NCBI GenBank assembly: GCA_020024455.1
Contig: JAHHTU010000040.1
Span: 1-14,670, forward strand
From: Anaerotignum sp.
GTDB lineage: Bacteria > Bacillota > Clostridia > Lachnospirales > Anaerotignaceae
Length of the DNA stretch: 14,670 nt
Direction of reading: 5' to 3'
The notes beneath the pieces were generated by a model. That model worked only from the letters and a program-made list of their open reading frames with translations. It was not told the origin of the DNA and searched no databases. The translations under genes were made by a program, and so were the position numbers. Numbering within the stretch: position 1 is the first letter of the stretch; each line of letters begins with the position of its first letter. Shown piece after piece: positions 6,080 through 12,549 of the stretch.

Positions 6080-7183
6080 TTACTTCCTTTCGTCATAAAT
6101 ACAATGCACACCTTTATGTGCTTTCATACCACCTAAACATTTTTGATTGCAACGCACACATTTGAAAATTTGTTGCACATCTCCACGTTCTACCTTACGC
6201 ACCCAGTTTGGGTCTGCAATCAACTGTCGGCTCATAGCGACATAGTCTATGCGTCCTTGTTTACATTGTTGCTCGATATAATCTGGATTTGTCAATCCTC
6301 CCACACCGCAAACGGGACGCTTTGTATACGGTTTTACCATATCACAAAACTTCAAGAAACACCCTTCTTCTGAAAAATATGGGTGATTTTTGGGTGGAAT
6401 GGTATCGGACAATTCTCCATGATTTGCCAACGCCACATGAAAACAATCCACACCAGCTTTTTCCAAACGCCACACAACATCTTGCAATTCCTGCTCGGTA
6501 AATCCTGCCTTTCCATAACATGGATTTGTCTGACGCACAGCCAATTTATATTCCATGGTCATGTTTGGGACTGCTTTTTTGACTTCTGCGATACAATCCA
6601 ATACAAATTTCATACGATTTTCCAATGTACCGCCAAAGATGTCCTGTCTTTCATTCAACAATGCAGAGCTGAAACTGCCACACATACGGTCACCATGCAT
6701 TTGTATCATATCAAATCCCGCCTGCTCTATCAACAACGCAGCATCTCCAAATCCCGCTATGATTTTCTCCACTTTTTTGATTGGCATTTGATTGATATAG
6801 CGTTTGGCTTCTTTGTTCAAGATGACACGCAGTTGTTCGGCTGTGATTTTTTTGGTCAATACAGCGGGGATATATTTTATCATCGCTTTCCAATTTGTGT
6901 CTGACATATGTAATTGTGCAGAAACCTTTGCACCCTGTGCGTGGATACGTTCCACCAGTTCTTTATAGTCTGCCATACCTTTTTTTGTGTATAAAGAAGG
7001 TTTCAGCGAAGGCATGGCATCTACATCACCAATGATGATAAGAGAAACACCACCTTTTGCAATATCTTCTAATTTTTTGAAATATGCTTCTTTTTTTAAG
7101 CCCATCGTTGTGGGGGCAAATACCACTTTGTTTTTCAACTGCAAACGCCCCAATGTGATTGGCTCTAAAATTGTTTCATACAT
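6080..7183 (-). CDS. bilR: Bilirubin reductase BilR (Old-Yellow-Enzyme family, FMN and [4Fe-4S])
   Basis: A 367-aa flavoenzyme with the TIM barrel of the Old Yellow Enzyme/2,4-dienoyl-CoA reductase family. LEPITLGRLQLKNKVVFAPTT begins the barrel. HGDR at 163-166, followed by SSALLNERQDIFGGTLENR, matches the HGDR signature with the catalytic Asp-Arg described for BilR, which reduces bilirubin to urobilinogen. A C-terminal cysteine set C342, C345, C349 and C361 would bind a [4Fe-4S] cluster. The protein ends there and lacks the large NAD(P)H/FAD module of dienoyl-CoA reductases, which fits electron delivery by the adjoining flavodoxin. The ATG at 7183 follows AGAGGAG. It starts 4 nt after the MarR gene and is 4 nt ahead of the flavodoxin gene. 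Reduction of another tetrapyrrole or enone cannot be excluded. Confidence 0.85.
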   Translation of the reverse strand: MYETILEPITLGRLQLKNKVVFAPTTMGLKKEAYFKKLEDIAKGGVSLIIIGDVDAMPSLKPSLYTKKGMADYKELVERIHAQGAKVSAQLHMSDTNWKAMIKYIPAVLTKKITAEQLRVILNKEAKRYINQMPIKKVEKIIAGFGDAALLIEQAGFDMIQMHGDRMCGSFSSALLNERQDIFGGTLENRMKFVLDCIAEVKKAVPNMTMEYKLAVRQTNPCYGKAGFTEQELQDVVWRLEKAGVDCFHVALANHGELSDTIPPKNHPYFSEEGCFLKFCDMVKPYTKRPVCGVGGLTNPDYIEQQCKQGRIDYVAMSRQLIADPNWVRKVERGDVQQIFKCVRCNQKCLGGMKAHKGVHCIYDERK

Positions 7184-7187
7184 CTCA

Positions 7188-7601
7188 TCACTCCTCTGTC
7201 TTTATAATCATAGATTGCATTTTGTCTTTGCAGGCTTCTCTTTCTTGTTCTGTCCAGCCTTTGGTCACACGCTCGTCCCACTCTTGAAATAAGCGGAAAA
7301 TTTTTTCAAACGCCACTGTACCTTTTTCTGTCAAATAAAGACTTTTTTGCCTTTTGTCTTGTGCATTTGATTTTCTTACAACCAACCCCAATTCTGATAA
7401 TTGCCTGATTGCACGGGTTGTGTATCCCACATCAACTTGTAATATCTGTGCAATCTCTTTTAACAAACAGCCCGGATGGTTGCCAATGTAAATGACAAAA
7501 AACAACAACCCTCTGGAAATACCCCATTGTTTCAACTCTTTCAAGCAATACTTTTGAAAATCTGCTCTCAAAATCAAAATATAATATGCCAATGTATTCA
7601 T
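7188..7601 (-). CDS. bilQ: MarR-family regulator, BilQ-type
   Basis: A 137-aa winged-helix repressor of the MarR family. Helices at the N-terminus serve dimerisation. The helix-turn-helix spans about 43-72 (CLLKEIAQILQVDVGYTTRA), and the wing follows with the conserved D82-R84 pair and SLYLTEKG. A helical C-terminus completes the dimer. It is the first gene of the bilQRS operon and very probably regulates it: a 13-bp palindrome overlaps the -10 of the promoter just upstream. Translation starts at ATG 7601 behind a run of eight G bases (7607-7614). The inducer is unknown; a tetrapyrrole is a reasonable guess from context. Confidence 0.88.
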   Translation of the reverse strand: MNTLAYYILILRADFQKYCLKELKQWGISRGLLFFVIYIGNHPGCLLKEIAQILQVDVGYTTRAIRQLSELGLVVRKSNAQDKRQKSLYLTEKGTVAFEKIFRLFQEWDERVTKGWTEQEREACKDKMQSMIIKTEE

Positions 7602-7622
7602 ATATACCCCCCCCTTAATTAG

Positions 7623-7662
7623 TTGACTAAGTCAATTATATGACAAATCAGAAGTCTGTCAA
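7623..7662 (-). promoter_or_regulatory. bilQRS promoter with MarR-type operator
   Basis: On the minus strand perfect -35 TTGACA (7657-7662) and -10 TATAAT (7635-7640) boxes are 16 bp apart. Immediately downstream, TTGACTTAGTCAA (7623-7635 as read on the minus strand) forms a palindrome with 6-bp arms that shares a base with the -10 and covers the expected start site. This is the usual place for a MarR autorepressor operator. Overlapping it, TTAGT/ACTAA makes a second dyad. Confidence 0.8.
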
Positions 7663-7703
7663 GTAAATACTTTGTATATAGATATCCGATTTCCTATCAT
7701 ATC

Positions 7704-7737
7704 AAAAAGGCGATGAGATTTTTGTTCTCATCGCCTT
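7704..7737 (-). terminator. Intrinsic terminator of the BlaI/M56-LCP operon
   Basis: A perfect 12-bp stem AAGGCGATGAGA/TCTCATCGCCTT (7707-7718 with 7726-7737, 7-nt loop) is followed on the minus strand by five U residues (7704-7708, partly in the stem). It starts 4 nt after the stop of the 280-aa gene. Confidence 0.9.
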
Positions 7738-7741
7738 AACT

Positions 7742-8584
7742 TTATGAAAGAAATTGATAGGTTATGTTTTGTGTTTTGGCAATTTTTGCGATTTTGATTG
7801 CTTCTTGCTGTGGTGTTGCAAACAACAGTCCGGAAATGCCAATCTTTATGTTGCCATTTACTCTTTCTTTTGCATACCGGCATATTTCACAAAATACATC
7901 TACGGTAAAAACATATTCATATATTGCAACCTCAAAATACGCCTCCGTATCAGAAACACCATCTAAATCATATGTATCCAAAGTATGACCTACCAATCTC
8001 CATGCATATTTTCCATAAACAGGATTTTTTATCTTCCATATGGGAACACCTTTTTGCGTTTGTGTGTTTACAATGCTACACGATTGCACACCCGTAGGCA
8101 AGTATAGTTCGTATGTATTTTGTTGTTTTTTTACAACATACAACCACTTATCATGGCCTAACGCCTCTTGGGAGCAAAATTGCATCTGTTGTATATCCGT
8201 AAACAGGAGGAGACTGCTATTTTTTCCATTTTGTTGTTTCATAATACGATATAAACTGACATCAGGTGCATATATTGTATGAAATGTTATTGTTTCTTTA
8301 TAAACAGCCCTTCCATCTTCCATATGACACACATCAATGGCAGTTGGTAAATGATTTTCGTCAAAGAGATATCGTCTCATTTGAGAAATTTTATTTTGAT
8401 TGGATATAAAATCATACCGAAACGCTAACAAATCCCCTTTCTTATCGTAAACAAATTTTATTTTTTGTACACAATCGCATGACGGAAAATAAGATATCAT
8501 ATGCACATCTGTATCTCTGCCATATTGGTCTTTCTTCACCCGTATTTCATATTCTCCATCTTGATACATCGTCATGATATTCAT
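7742..8584 (-). CDS. Hypothetical protein, 280 aa, coupled to the M56-LCP gene
   Basis: Its ATG at 8584 overlaps the stop of the M56-LCP gene (ATGA), so it is translated directly after it. The same frame is open up to 8737, but that part lies inside the preceding gene. The protein is soluble, rich in aromatic residues and beta strands. Its N-terminal half has repeated strand-like units (QKIKFVYDKKGDLLAFRYDF, then MRRYLFDENHLPTAID) resembling Tyr-Asp-Gly type repeats of extracellular or beta-propeller-like proteins, but there is no signal peptide. The C-terminal part has NPVYGKYAWRLVGHTLDTYD and a last alpha/beta segment (KIGISGLLFATPQQEAIKIA). I do not recognise the family. Its position suggests it is an accessory or output of the BlaI/M56 system. 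Confidence 0.8.
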   Translation of the reverse strand: MNIMTMYQDGEYEIRVKKDQYGRDTDVHMISYFPSCDCVQKIKFVYDKKGDLLAFRYDFISNQNKISQMRRYLFDENHLPTAIDVCHMEDGRAVYKETITFHTIYAPDVSLYRIMKQQNGKNSSLLLFTDIQQMQFCSQEALGHDKWLYVVKKQQNTYELYLPTGVQSCSIVNTQTQKGVPIWKIKNPVYGKYAWRLVGHTLDTYDLDGVSDTEAYFEVAIYEYVFTVDVFCEICRYAKERVNGNIKIGISGLLFATPQQEAIKIAKIAKTQNITYQFLS

Positions 8585-10242
8585 ATACCCATCACCAACA
8601 CATCTATGCCTTTTTGCTTGCAGGTATACAGTTCTTTCCCATATGCCACCATATCCGATATGGTCAAATTGGTGACCACATGGCCTTTTGTTGCTTCCAA
8701 TATTGCAGGAATTTCTTTCAGATATGCCGGATTGCATTTTTGTTGGAACAGTTCTTTCAAAAATGCCTGTTGCACTTCGATACGGCTCAAATCCCGCCGT
8801 GGATACCCCTGTCGATACCGTAACAATCCCAGAGCATCATTTCCGAACAATATCTGTTCTCCCGCCTGTAAATGAATAGAAAGGTTCTGCACATCGTCCT
8901 CATAATCCATATTTTGCGGAACCGTAAACGTAACACCGCCCAAATGGTCTATGACTGTTTCTACTGCTGTCAAGTCCATACGGACATAATCTGCCACAGG
9001 TTGTGTTGTGATTTCCGAAACAGCCTGTATGAGTTTTGCATCACCATCTTCCTGCGTAAGCAAACCGGAAATCTTTTGTCCATCTGCCGTCTTGGTATCT
9101 CTGGGAATAGCCAGTATATTCGCCTTTCCATCTGCTACATGATAGGTAAAAATGGTATCTGCCATATCAATGCCATCAGTACCAACAAAAAGCAATGCAC
9201 CATCTTCTGCCAGACCTTCGATATTGGTAGCAACCTCTGTTTTGGATTCCTCCGGTGCATATGTTTGTTGTAATGTACAGCCTGTCAGCCAAGCCCCGCT
9301 CAAAAGTATCATGCCCACACAGACACTCAAACAAATCTTTTTCTTTTTACATGGTTTTTGGTTGCGTATCATGGTAAACCTCCTTTGTAATTGTTTTTTT
9401 CCGCTTGCCATTTGTGTTGTGAAAATTTGTTTTTTCGACATGGTCGTTGCCAAAAGTGCCAAAATCACACGCATATAATCATCTCGCTTTTCCTGCTCCA
9501 TATACCGCACGACACACCAATCACAGGAAATCTCACAAGCTTCCTGCATTTGTGCTACTGCCACATACACCATCGGCTGAAACCAATGGATAGACATTGC
9601 CAAAACTGCCAACCACCGCCAAAACAAATCCCCTCTGTGATAATGAATCAATTCGTGACGCAGTACATACTGCAAACGGCTCTCCGACAACGCTTCTTCC
9701 GGCAAAATCAATATGGGACGCAGAATACCTGTCACCATAGGAGAAACTGCCTCTTTTGTTTGATACACCCGTAGACGTTTTGGTAATTCTGCATCTAAGT
9801 CTATACATACTTCCATATTGCGTATCTGTTTGATAAACCGTCTATATCCCATCAAACGGTACCCAAAACTGCACAACGCCCCTGATATCCAAACCAAAGC
9901 CAACAAATCCCACCAAGGAAAAGGTGATGCCCCTACTTCTTTGGTGACAGAAACATCTTTCGCCAAAAGAGTCTCTATGGTATGAAACGGTATTTCTACA
10001 TGGGTTACGGTCGTATCTGTGGGTGGTATGGTATACGCTGTATGTTTTTGCAACATCGGTTGTATCGTGGGCATTTTCACAGAAATCGGCACTACCATCA
10101 CCAACAGCACACCAATCCATAACACATATTCCCAAAGAGGCGGAAAATGTTTTCTCGTCCATTTTTTCAATGCCAATAGTATCACCGTCAGCACACTGCC
10201 GACTGCTGACAGCAGTAAAAAAATCTGAAACCATTTTGTCAC
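8581..10242 (-). CDS. M56 metallopeptidase fused to an LCP (LytR-CpsA-Psr) domain
   Basis: A 553-aa membrane protein joining two modules rarely seen together. Residues 1-300 are a BlaR1/MecR1-type M56 zinc peptidase. Membrane helices lie at about 5-25, 37-55 and 108-128. HELIH at 196-200 supplies zinc ligands and the catalytic Glu, with E237 in EISCD as the probable third ligand. A membrane helix at about 303-321 ends at a cysteine. Residues about 345-505 form an extracellular LCP domain: LLFVGTD, AIPRDT, HLGGVTFTVPQNMDYEDD, then the arginine region YRQGYPRRDLSRIEVQQ. LCP enzymes attach polymers to peptidoglycan from undecaprenyl-diphosphate carriers. Some usual arginines are altered (MADT for RSDT, EVQQ for ERQQ), so it may bind rather than catalyse. 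The GTG start at 10242 follows AGGAGG. It lies 27 nt after the BlaI-like gene, its expected cleavage target. Confidence 0.92.
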   Translation of the reverse strand: MTKWFQIFLLLSAVGSVLTVILLALKKWTRKHFPPLWEYVLWIGVLLVMVVPISVKMPTIQPMLQKHTAYTIPPTDTTVTHVEIPFHTIETLLAKDVSVTKEVGASPFPWWDLLALVWISGALCSFGYRLMGYRRFIKQIRNMEVCIDLDAELPKRLRVYQTKEAVSPMVTGILRPILILPEEALSESRLQYVLRHELIHYHRGDLFWRWLAVLAMSIHWFQPMVYVAVAQMQEACEISCDWCVVRYMEQEKRDDYMRVILALLATTMSKKQIFTTQMASGKKQLQRRFTMIRNQKPCKKKKICLSVCVGMILLSGAWLTGCTLQQTYAPEESKTEVATNIEGLAEDGALLFVGTDGIDMADTIFTYHVADGKANILAIPRDTKTADGQKISGLLTQEDGDAKLIQAVSEITTQPVADYVRMDLTAVETVIDHLGGVTFTVPQNMDYEDDVQNLSIHLQAGEQILFGNDALGLLRYRQGYPRRDLSRIEVQQAFLKELFQQKCNPAYLKEIPAILEATKGHVVTNLTISDMVAYGKELYTCKQKGIDVLVMGI

Positions 10243-10269
10243 ATTGCCTTCCTCCTATCCGCACAAATA

Positions 10270-10635
10270 TTACAGGTCAAACATTTTCCGAATATCCTCT
10301 AAATCCTCTTTTGTCATTTCTCCTTGCTGGAATAAGGATACCGTAAGCTCTTTTGCAGAGCCGTGATACAGTTTGTTGATGAGATGTTCTGTTTGTTCTT
10401 TTTGATACGCTTTCCTCTCCCATATTGGACGGTAGTAAATGATGCGGTTTTTCTTCTCTGATGCCACTGCCCCCTTTTCTGCCATACGCAAAAGCAAAGT
10501 GCCAACCGTATTGTACTTCCATTTCTTGTTTTTCAGGCGATTGCAAACATCTTGTATGTTCAACGGTTCTTTTGCCTCCCAAAGTATTTGCAACACCTCC
10601 AATTCCGCTTCACTGATTTTCATTTTTTCCTCCAT
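10270..10635 (-). CDS. BlaI/MecI-family transcriptional repressor
   Basis: A winged-helix repressor of 121 aa, the usual size for BlaI/MecI. KISEAELEVLQILWEAKEPL opens the DNA-binding domain. KWKYNTVGTLLLRMAEKGAV is the recognition helix region, followed by the wing (KKNRIIYYRP). The C-terminal helices (about 75-121) make the dimer and are where partner peptidases cleave in the classical system. ATG 10635 aligns with family N-termini behind AGGGGG. An alternative ATG at 10623 has GGAGG five bases ahead and cannot be excluded. It is the first gene of an operon with the M56-LCP protein. Two TACA-N2-TGTA-like sites at its promoter point to autorepression. No beta-lactamase or penicillin-binding protein gene is present in the window. 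Confidence 0.93.
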   Translation of the reverse strand: MEEKMKISEAELEVLQILWEAKEPLNIQDVCNRLKNKKWKYNTVGTLLLRMAEKGAVASEKKNRIIYYRPIWERKAYQKEQTEHLINKLYHGSAKELTVSLFQQGEMTKEDLEDIRKMFDL

Positions 10636-10657
10636 ATCGTTTCCCCCTCTATTTGTT

Positions 10658-10708
10658 CTTACTTTTGTAGTTTAATTATACCTTACAACTGTAAGAGTAT
10701 TTTGTCAA
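10658..10708 (-). promoter_or_regulatory. Promoter with two BlaI-type operators
   Basis: The perfect dyad CTTACAACTGTAAG (10682-10695) contains the BlaI/MecI consensus core TACA-N2-TGTA. A second, imperfect copy, CTTACTTTTGTAG (10658-10670), lies 24 bp away centre to centre. Between and beside them are TTGACA (-35, 10703-10708) and either TAAGGT at 17 bp (10680-10685) or TATAAT at 22 bp (10675-10680) as the -10. Binding at either site would block transcription. Confidence 0.75.
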
Positions 10709-10873
10709 GCTTTTTTATATAAAAAAATGCAAGTCATACAAAACAGATACCATATCCATGTAGTTTGCAAAAAACTAGCACATCTATTCGTAAAACAGAG
10801 AAACCGGCTCAATGTCCGAAAATCGAAAATTTTTCCGGAAACCAAATCCGTGCTATCACAAAAATTCACAATC
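10709..10873. other. Gene-free AT-rich spacer
   Basis: Between the BlaI promoter and the next terminator I see no supported gene. A minus-strand frame across 10705-10947 runs through the terminator hairpin and lacks a ribosome binding site. A short imperfect inverted repeat surrounds 10818-10843 (CCGAAAAT and TTTTTCCGG). Nothing else stands out. Confidence 0.5.
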
Positions 10874-10914
10874 AAAAAAAGCCAAGAGATTTTCGTAATG
10901 CATCTCTCTTGGCT
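10874..10914 (-). terminator. Intrinsic terminator downstream of the AEC permease region
   Basis: A 10-bp stem AGCCAAGAGA/TCTCTTGGCT (10880-10889 with 10905-10914, 15-nt loop) is followed on the minus strand by seven U residues (10874-10880). It ends transcripts arriving from the AEC gene. Confidence 0.85.
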
Positions 10915-10975
10915 ATATAAATGTTTTAACTTTTCATCAATCATCATAGTGATATTAAAATGCTCTTATTTTTTC

Positions 10976-11182
10976 TTAGAATAGTGAAATTTCTGAAATG
11001 GCTGTATATACACTACCTTGATATATATGTGTGATAGAAAAATGCAAACTATTTGTAGCATATGGTTTTGCAAAATATTCATATATTATATCTTCGCTAG
11101 TACCATCTGATAATCGTAGTTGCATTTTTTCATACAAAGGTTGAAACTGGTGTATTACCCAACCCTTAATACTGATTAGCAA
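10976..11182 (-). pseudogene. Short orphan frame, probable 3' gene remnant
   Basis: A minus-strand frame of 68 codons from a TTG overlapping the AEC stop region to TAA at 10976. The sequence after residue 15 is protein-like and ends convincingly (SLHFSITHIYQGSVYTAISE...). There is no ribosome binding site at the TTG or at the first internal ATG. I read it as the C-terminal piece of a lost gene, or a frame joined to the AEC gene by a deletion. The parent family is not recognisable to me. It could also be a coupled small gene. Confidence 0.35.
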
Positions 11183-12102
11183 AGAAATTCTACCACAAGC
11201 GGTAACGTAAAAATGGATAATATTGTGGATACAAAAACATACTGCGAAGCCCGCTTTTCATCATTACCATATGATTCCGCAAAAGAAGGTAATACTGCAC
11301 CGGCGGGTGTTCCCATCAATACAACCAATATTGACAATGCAATCCCATCTAAAAACAACCCTGCAATCAGCTTTGTGAGGATTGGCATTACAATCAGTGT
11401 CAGCACACAAAATACATAAATCAGTTTATCCTTTACAATCTCTTTCAAATTCGCTCCTGCCATCAAAAACCCAATATATACCATAGATAAACATACTGTT
11501 GTGTTCGATGCAAATTGCAGTGCATCTCTAATCACTTGCGGTAAAGTGATAGATGTCACAAAACAAAAAAAGCCAATTGTTCCTGATATAAAAACCAAAT
11601 TCAAAAAGGCATCTTTTAACATATTTTTTATACTCTTTCGTTTTTGTGTTCCAATAGAAATAATCATAGGACAAACTACGAATAAAAACATTGTACTTAC
11701 AAACATCACTGCCACACAAAAAATAAGCCCTGCTTCCCCATACATTGCCATAATTAAAGGTTGCCCCATGAAAATAATATTACTGTATGCACCACAACTA
11801 GAAAACAAACCCACTTGCGGTAATCGCAATCCCATATTTTTTCCCACCACAAAAAATAAGATTGCTCCCATCAAGCAAAACAAAAATGTTCCACCACAAA
11901 CTTTTGAAAATGCAATAAATGTTTCATGGGAATACGGTCTTTGCATCAACACAATCATATTTGCAGGAACAGCTACTTTTGTTAAAATTACCGACAATGC
12001 TTTTGCATTATTTTCACAAAGATATTTTTTTTTACGCAAAATCATACCACACATCATCAGAATTATCATTGTCAACAGCTGATAAATGACTACTACTGTC
12101 AT
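11176..12102 (-). CDS. AEC-family (auxin efflux carrier type) permease
   Basis: A 308-aa integral membrane transporter of the AEC family, whose bacterial members move malonate, malate, lactate or other small carboxylates. About ten membrane helices are visible. The first is VIYQLLTMIILMMCGMILRKK. A following segment has the family NAKALSVILTKVAVPANMIV region, and GTPAGAVLPSFAESYGNDEKRASQYVFVST near the end is the typical C-terminal signature. The ATG at 12102 follows AGAGGGG; an upstream in-frame ATG at 12126 lacks a site. Length is normal, so the gene looks intact. It stands downstream of the lactate permease but is separated from it by 447 nt with several hairpins, so it is probably transcribed separately. 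Its substrate is unknown. Confidence 0.92.
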   Translation of the reverse strand: MTVVVIYQLLTMIILMMCGMILRKKKYLCENNAKALSVILTKVAVPANMIVLMQRPYSHETFIAFSKVCGGTFLFCLMGAILFFVVGKNMGLRLPQVGLFSSCGAYSNIIFMGQPLIMAMYGEAGLIFCVAVMFVSTMFLFVVCPMIISIGTQKRKSIKNMLKDAFLNLVFISGTIGFFCFVTSITLPQVIRDALQFASNTTVCLSMVYIGFLMAGANLKEIVKDKLIYVFCVLTLIVMPILTKLIAGLFLDGIALSILVVLMGTPAGAVLPSFAESYGNDEKRASQYVFVSTILSIFTLPLVVEFLC

Positions 12103-12265
12103 ATGATACCCCTCTTTCTTTTGCATATTTTAAAATTTCTATCTTTGATACCCATTTATAAAAGACAGACACAGTAACAGTACGTCCTATTTTTTCATAA
12201 ACCAATGAAATCTATCTTTCATTTCATCAATCATCAAAGTCACAATAGGGTGTATTTATTAAGAT

Positions 12266-12313
12266 AGAATAAAGATTGATGTTTCTATCATAGATAATAT
12301 CAATCTTTATTCT
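12266..12313. repeat. Long perfect palindrome
   Basis: Arms of 15 bp, AGAATAAAGATTGAT (12266-12280) and its reverse complement (12299-12313), enclose 18 nt that contain a further inner dyad TCTAT-C-ATAGA. There is no U run on either side, so it is not a standard terminator. It could be an operator, a mobile-element end or an mRNA-stabilising hairpin. Confidence 0.7.
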
Positions 12314-12347
12314 GAACGCTTATATTCTAATTTGAAGCTATGAGAAC

Positions 12348-12392
12348 CAAAAGGGTAAGCAAATTCCATATACTGCATAAGGCTAACCCTTT
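12348..12392 (-). terminator. Possible weak terminator of the lactate permease unit
   Basis: AAAGGGTAAGC (12350-12360) and GCTAACCCTTT (12382-12392) form an 11-position stem with one mismatch and a 21-nt loop. The minus strand then reads TTTTGG. The U run is short, so termination strength is uncertain. Confidence 0.4.
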
Positions 12393-12474
12393 CCATTCAT
12401 ATAAGAAAACAAAAGCATATCCAAAATCATTTCCTTTGAAAACATTACTTTTATTTTCATCATATTAGGAGAAT

Positions 12475-12527
12475 TGTGCCGACCATGTTTAGGGTAATTT
12501 TTTTGTTCTGGTAATTTGGTCGGCACA
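12475..12527. repeat. 11-bp inverted repeat just after the lactate permease gene
   Basis: TGTGCCGACCA (12475-12485) and TGGTCGGCACA (12517-12527) pair perfectly around a 31-nt loop in which GGTAATTT occurs twice (12493-12500 and, touching the right arm, 12510-12517). It lies 22 nt after the stop codon and is GC-rich against its surroundings. No U run follows on either strand. It may be a factor-dependent terminator, an mRNA 3'-end protector or a protein-binding site. Confidence 0.65.
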
Positions 12528-12549
12528 GCTATGCAACAAAATTTCCTAT

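Larger units (their letters stand above)
12103..12549. other. 447-nt intergenic region holding three hairpins and no supported gene
   Basis: Between the AEC permease and L-lactate permease genes are a 15-bp palindrome (12266-12313), a terminator-like hairpin (12350-12392), an 11-bp stem with a long loop (12475-12527) and a 15-bp copy of a sequence also found at 10932-10946. Short frames are present, for example 29 codons at 12307-12396, but none has a ribosome binding site. I did not find a clear promoter for the AEC gene; TATAAA near 12160 has no matching -35. Confidence 0.6.

Noticed and set aside
6383..6904. 173-codon plus-strand frame
   Set aside because: Antisense to the bilR barrel with clear OYE motifs on the other strand; composition rich in Phe, His and Cys.
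10705..10947. 80-codon minus-strand frame
   Set aside because: Crosses an intrinsic terminator hairpin with a U run and has no ribosome binding site.
11501..12082. 193-codon plus-strand frame
   Set aside because: Mirror of the AEC permease gene; no ribosome binding site and no recognisable motif.
12307..12396. 29-codon minus-strand frame after lldP
   Set aside because: No ribosome binding site and it overlaps both arms of hairpins; residues look plausible but are too few to support a gene.
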